In this document: positions 61,345 through 64,000 of the stretch, in pieces
Numbering within the stretch: position 1 is the first letter of the stretch
How the letters are laid out: each line of letters begins with the position of its first letter
DNA from: Streptomyces nymphaeiformis
GTDB taxonomy: Bacteria; Actinomycetota; Actinomycetes; Streptomycetales; Streptomycetaceae
DNA length: 64,000 nt
Reading direction: 5' to 3'
Assembly: GCF_014203895.1 (NCBI RefSeq)
Contig: NZ_JACHJY010000002.1
Location: 186,001 to 250,000 of the forward strand
The notes under the pieces: model-generated
The model's input: the letters and a program-made list of their open reading frames with translations, nothing else
Told to the model about the DNA's origin: nothing
Database searches by the model: none
Position numbers and translations under genes: made by a program

Positions 61345-62628
61345 TCAGACCGGGACGCCCGCTCGTACCACGCGGGTCGGGTGCTTCAGGAGGGTCACGT
61401 CCGACAGGGGGTCACCCGCCACCAGGATCGCGTCGCCCGCGTACCCCCGGGCCAGTCGGCCCACCGTGCGTTCCGTGCCGAGGAGCCGCGCGGCGCCCGT
61501 CGTCGCGGTGCGGATCGCGTCGAGCTCCGACAGCCCCGCGGCCCGCATGAGCTCGACCTCGCGGCCGATCGGCCGCACCGTACCGCCGGAGGAGTCGGTG
61601 CCCGCGGCGAGCGGCACGCCGAGTTCGTGCGCGGCGAGGACGGCCCTCTGCAGCAGGGGCAGGTACGTGCGGCCGCGTTCGGCGAGGATCGGGTTCGGGG
61701 AGTCGACCATGCCGGCGATGGCGGAGAGCGTGGGGGTGAAGTACGTACCCCTGCGCCGCATCTCGACCAGCGTGCGCTCGCCGACGAACGCGCCGTGCTC
61801 CAGGGACCGGATGCCGGCCGTGACGGCGTCGTGGCAGCCCCGCTCGCTGTAGCTGTGGCACAGGACGCCCTTGCCGCGCCGCCGGGCGGCGGCGACGATC
61901 TCGGCGAGCTGCTCGTACGAGTACACCTGGGCCAGCGGGTCCTGCTCGGGGAGCCCGGCGCGCTCGTTGACGCGGGTCTTGATGACGTCCGCGCCGCGCG
62001 CGAGGTTGACCTCGACGACGCGGCGCAGCGCCTCGGCCGAGCGCACGCCGTCCTTGAGGCGCGCGAGCGGGGTGAGGTCGGGGTCGGCGAGGACGGTGTC
62101 GCCGAGGTCCGGGGTGACGAAGACGCCGGCGGCCGTCACGCGGGGCGCGAGGGCCGGGCTGTGCCGGGCGAGTTCGCGGACGGCGATGTCCTGGTAGAAG
62201 GTGGTCGACCCGCTGCGCGCGCTGGTCGCGCCCTGGCGGACGGCGTCGCGGGCCTCGGTGGCGGTGCTGAGGTGGATGTGCGCGTCCACCAGGCCCGGCA
62301 GGACCCAGTGGCCGTGGGCGTCGAGGACCTCGGCTCCCTCCGGGACCGTGACGGCACCCTCGCGGCCCGCCGCGCGTACGGTTCCGCGTTCGATCACGAC
62401 GACGGCGTTCTCGGTGACCTCGCCGGTCGCGGGGTCGAGGAGGGTGCCGCCCCGGATCACGAGGTCGCCCCCGGCGGGGCTGCCGTCGCCCCGGGCCGCG
62501 GCCGTCGAGGGGGCCGCGGCGGCCGCCGTGCCGGACACGGCCACGGTGCCGGCGAGCGCGGCCGCACCCGCGAGGATGCCGCGGCGGGTCACCGAGGGGG
62601 AGGGCGGAGGGCTGGCTTCGAGGCACAT
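61345..62628 (-). CDS. Tat-exported amidohydrolase (imidazolonepropionase/prolidase-like)
   Basis: 427 aa from ATG 62628 behind AAGGAG. The Tat motif VTRRGILAGAAALAG (Arg15-Arg16) precedes an Ala-rich cleavage site. Metal-site motifs: VDAHIHLST (HxH), VIKTRVNERAG (likely carboxylated Lys), LCHSYSERG, LEHGAF and the Asp in LAAGTDSSGG. This pattern is the Xaa-Pro-dipeptidase/organophosphatase-like branch. Two mirrored operator-like sequences upstream suggest GntR control shared with the divergent phosphotransferase. Confidence 0.9.
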   Translation of the reverse strand: MCLEASPPPSPSVTRRGILAGAAALAGTVAVSGTAAAAAPSTAAARGDGSPAGGDLVIRGGTLLDPATGEVTENAVVVIERGTVRAAGREGAVTVPEGAEVLDAHGHWVLPGLVDAHIHLSTATEARDAVRQGATSARSGSTTFYQDIAVRELARHSPALAPRVTAAGVFVTPDLGDTVLADPDLTPLARLKDGVRSAEALRRVVEVNLARGADVIKTRVNERAGLPEQDPLAQVYSYEQLAEIVAAARRRGKGVLCHSYSERGCHDAVTAGIRSLEHGAFVGERTLVEMRRRGTYFTPTLSAIAGMVDSPNPILAERGRTYLPLLQRAVLAAHELGVPLAAGTDSSGGTVRPIGREVELMRAAGLSELDAIRTATTGAARLLGTERTVGRLARGYAGDAILVAGDPLSDVTLLKHPTRVVRAGVPV

Positions 62629-62669
62629 GGAAGCTCCTTGGGGGAGTGGGCCGGCGGCGGTTCCCCGTT

Positions 62670-62681
62670 TTGTATACCAAG
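62670..62681. promoter_or_regulatory. GntR-type operator half-pair, copy 1
   Basis: TTGTATACCAAG, nearly the reverse complement of copy 2 (TTGGTATAC common to both). It lies about 42 bp before the amidohydrolase start in an A/T-rich island. Confidence 0.6.
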
Positions 62682-62767
62682 TGAGTCGAGGTGGACAAGG
62701 GTGAAGATCGACAGGAGAGGGCAACCCTTATGAACTGGCCAGTAAGGGGTTTCCTGGCTCGTCATTT

Positions 62768-62779
62768 TGGTATACGAAT
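62768..62779. promoter_or_regulatory. GntR-type operator half-pair, copy 2
   Basis: TTGGTATACGAA, in opposite orientation to copy 1 and about 98 bp away. It lies roughly 95 bp before the phosphotransferase start. GTATAC-centred sites of this form are typical of GntR regulators; none is coded nearby. Confidence 0.6.
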
Positions 62780-62874
62780 ATCGGTACGTGTCGCTCCGCT
62801 TCCCGTACGGGCCCGCCGAAATTCGGGTGCGCCGAAGCCGCCCCCGATGGTGCAATCGCCCGATGGGAAGAGCG

Positions 62875-63870
62875 ATGTCCATGACCGTCGACCGCGGGCA
62901 GTTCGCCGACGCGGTCACCCCCTGGGAGGACGAGGACTGGAGGGCGGCCGCCCTCGGCTGGTCGGAGCGGGAGCTCGGCCGGCACGGTCTGGAGGAGACG
63001 GGGCCCCGTGAGGTCAGGGTCCGGCCCTGGTCGATCCTCGTGCGGTTCCGCATCGGAGCCGGTGAGCGCGAGGCGGTGTGGTTCAAGGCGAGCGCGCCCG
63101 ACGCCGCCTTCGAGGCCGCTCTCGGCGGCGCGCTCGCCGACTGGGTGCCCGAGCACGTCGTGACGCCCCTCGCGGTCGACGCCGCGCGCGGCTGGTCGCT
63201 CCTCCCCGACGGCGGACCCCTCTTCCGGAACGTCCTCGACGCCGGCGGCGCCGGCCCGGAGTCCTGGGCGCAGGCGCTCGGCCAGTACGCGCGGATGCAG
63301 CGGGCCCTCACCCCGTACGCGGACCGGTTGACGGCTCTCGGCGTGCCCGGCGGCCGGACCGGTCAGCTGCCGGGCATCTTCGACGGCCTCGTCGAGGGCA
63401 ACGCCACCCTGGACCCGGACGCCCGCCGCGCCCTGCGGGAGCAGCGGCCCCGGCTCCTCGACTGGTGCGCCGAACTCGACGCGTACGGGATCCCGGACTC
63501 GCTCGACCACTGCGATCTGCACGACGCCCAGCTCCTCGCCCCCGCCGCCGGCCGTTTCACCTTCTTCGACTGGGGCGACGCCAATGTCGCCCACCCCTTC
63601 GCCAGCCTCCTCGTCCCCGCCCGTGCCGTCCGGGAGCGGCACGGCCCCGAGCATGTGCACGGGCTGCGCGACGCCTACCTGGAGCCCTGGACAGACCTGG
63701 GCCACTCCCTCCCGGAGCTGCGCCGTGCCGCGTCGCTCGCCGCCCGGCTCGCCGCCCTCGGCAGGGCGGTCTCCTGGTTCCGCCTCTTCCCCGGAACGCC
63801 GACGACGGGGTGCGCCGAGGCGAGCGCCCTCTGGGTGAACGAACTCTTCACCGACTCGCTGGTGCTCTGA
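62875..63870 (+). CDS. APH-family phosphotransferase
   Basis: 331 aa from ATG 62875 (GGGAAGAG upstream); ATG 62863 or 62881 are alternatives. Kinase-like motifs: the catalytic loop SLDHCDLHDAQLL (HxDxH type) and the metal-binding FFDWGDANVAHPFASLL. The N-lobe is short (VWFKASAPDAAFEAALGG supplies the ATP Lys). It resembles aminoglycoside or small-molecule phosphotransferases; the substrate is unknown. Confidence 0.87.
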   Translation: MSMTVDRGQFADAVTPWEDEDWRAAALGWSERELGRHGLEETGPREVRVRPWSILVRFRIGAGEREAVWFKASAPDAAFEAALGGALADWVPEHVVTPLAVDAARGWSLLPDGGPLFRNVLDAGGAGPESWAQALGQYARMQRALTPYADRLTALGVPGGRTGQLPGIFDGLVEGNATLDPDARRALREQRPRLLDWCAELDAYGIPDSLDHCDLHDAQLLAPAAGRFTFFDWGDANVAHPFASLLVPARAVRERHGPEHVHGLRDAYLEPWTDLGHSLPELRRAASLAARLAALGRAVSWFRLFPGTPTTGCAEASALWVNELFTDSLVL

Positions 63871-63887
63871 ACGGCCGGAAGACCGTT

Positions 63888-64000
63888 TCACTCGTCGCTG
63901 GTGTGGCGGAAACGAACCCACAGGGGCAGCGCGAACCAGCACACGAGGTACCACGTGAAGACGACGGCGACGAGCCAGGGCACGTACGTGTTCCGCGTGG
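63888..64000 (-). CDS. Partial membrane protein at right edge
   Basis: Only the last 37 codons are inside the window, ending at TGA 63890-63888. They give TRNTYVPWLVAVVFTWYL, a Trp-rich helix, then a charged end RFRHTSDE. The helix followed by a basic tail suggests the last membrane segment of a small integral membrane protein. The start and most of the gene lie outside. It converges on the phosphotransferase with a 17-bp gap. Confidence 0.6.
   Translation of the reverse strand, partial: TRNTYVPWLVAVVFTWYLVCWFALPLWVRFRHTSDE

Noticed and set aside
59932..62733. 933-aa plus-strand reading frame over the two amidohydrolases
   Set aside because: It crosses two genes with clear Tat signals and metal motifs and the hairpin between them; antisense shadow.

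Overview
The window is about 73% G+C, with a strong G/C bias at third codon positions, GTG starts, ATGA/GTGA stop-start overlaps, Tat-type signal peptides and a DmdR/IdeR-type iron box. Together with the gene content this points to a Streptomyces or close relative, in an accessory (arm-like) stretch of the chromosome. No rRNA, tRNA, CRISPR array or polyketide/peptide synthase cluster was seen.

1-6147 is the most unusual part. A full-length sigma-54 (RpoN) homologue (4804-6147, minus) has an intact RpoN box. It is followed by a perfect -24/-12 promoter (4685-4700, minus) that reads into a tight three-gene operon. The operon encodes a 313-aa Gly/acidic-repeat scaffold protein, an 814-aa protein in which the same scaffold halves flank a serine-hydrolase fold and an M15 D,D-carboxypeptidase domain, and a HExxH metalloprotease that runs off the left edge. 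None of the three starts has a signal peptide. Sigma-54 is generally considered missing from Actinobacteria, so a sigma-54 gene beside a consensus sigma-54 promoter and a set of putative wall- and protein-cutting enzymes is the best candidate here for an undescribed system.

6331-13413 holds a DUF2568 membrane protein, a MarR/MFS efflux pair with shared operator repeats, an SMP-30 lactonase, a glyoxalase-like protein, and a MerR/hydrolase pair with a classic 19-bp-spacer MerR promoter. 13547-22483 is a five-gene oligopeptide-type ABC importer under a divergent LacI regulator with a perfect 20-bp operator. A YtcJ-type amidohydrolase and a divergent TetR follow, separated by two operator copies.

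22596-29223 is a catabolic block: a double IclR regulator, then a MaoC - acyl-CoA ligase - amidohydrolase - SDR operon divergent from a PaaX regulator. 29553-35810 has a FAD amine oxidase, an MFS transporter, a secreted SurE-like nucleotidase, a DUF4232 lipoprotein and an ATP-grasp protein. 35873-41593 is a divergent pair of exported proteins: a giant propeller/ASH/lectin protein and a Tat-exported PL6-like lyase. Next is an IS481-type element with both terminal repeats but a truncated transposase (41613-42357).

42359-48928 contains DoxX-like, LysR, a small secreted protein and a 1594-aa protein of unknown role. 49021-54270 handles metals: cbtB-cbtA behind a cobalamin riboswitch, a degenerate histidine phosphatase, and an iron-siderophore importer behind an iron box. 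54321-64000 holds a class V aminotransferase, a GH16-like protein, a zinc alcohol dehydrogenase, small secreted and VOC proteins, two Tat-exported amidohydrolases separated by a 31-bp perfect hairpin, a phosphotransferase and a partial membrane protein at the edge.
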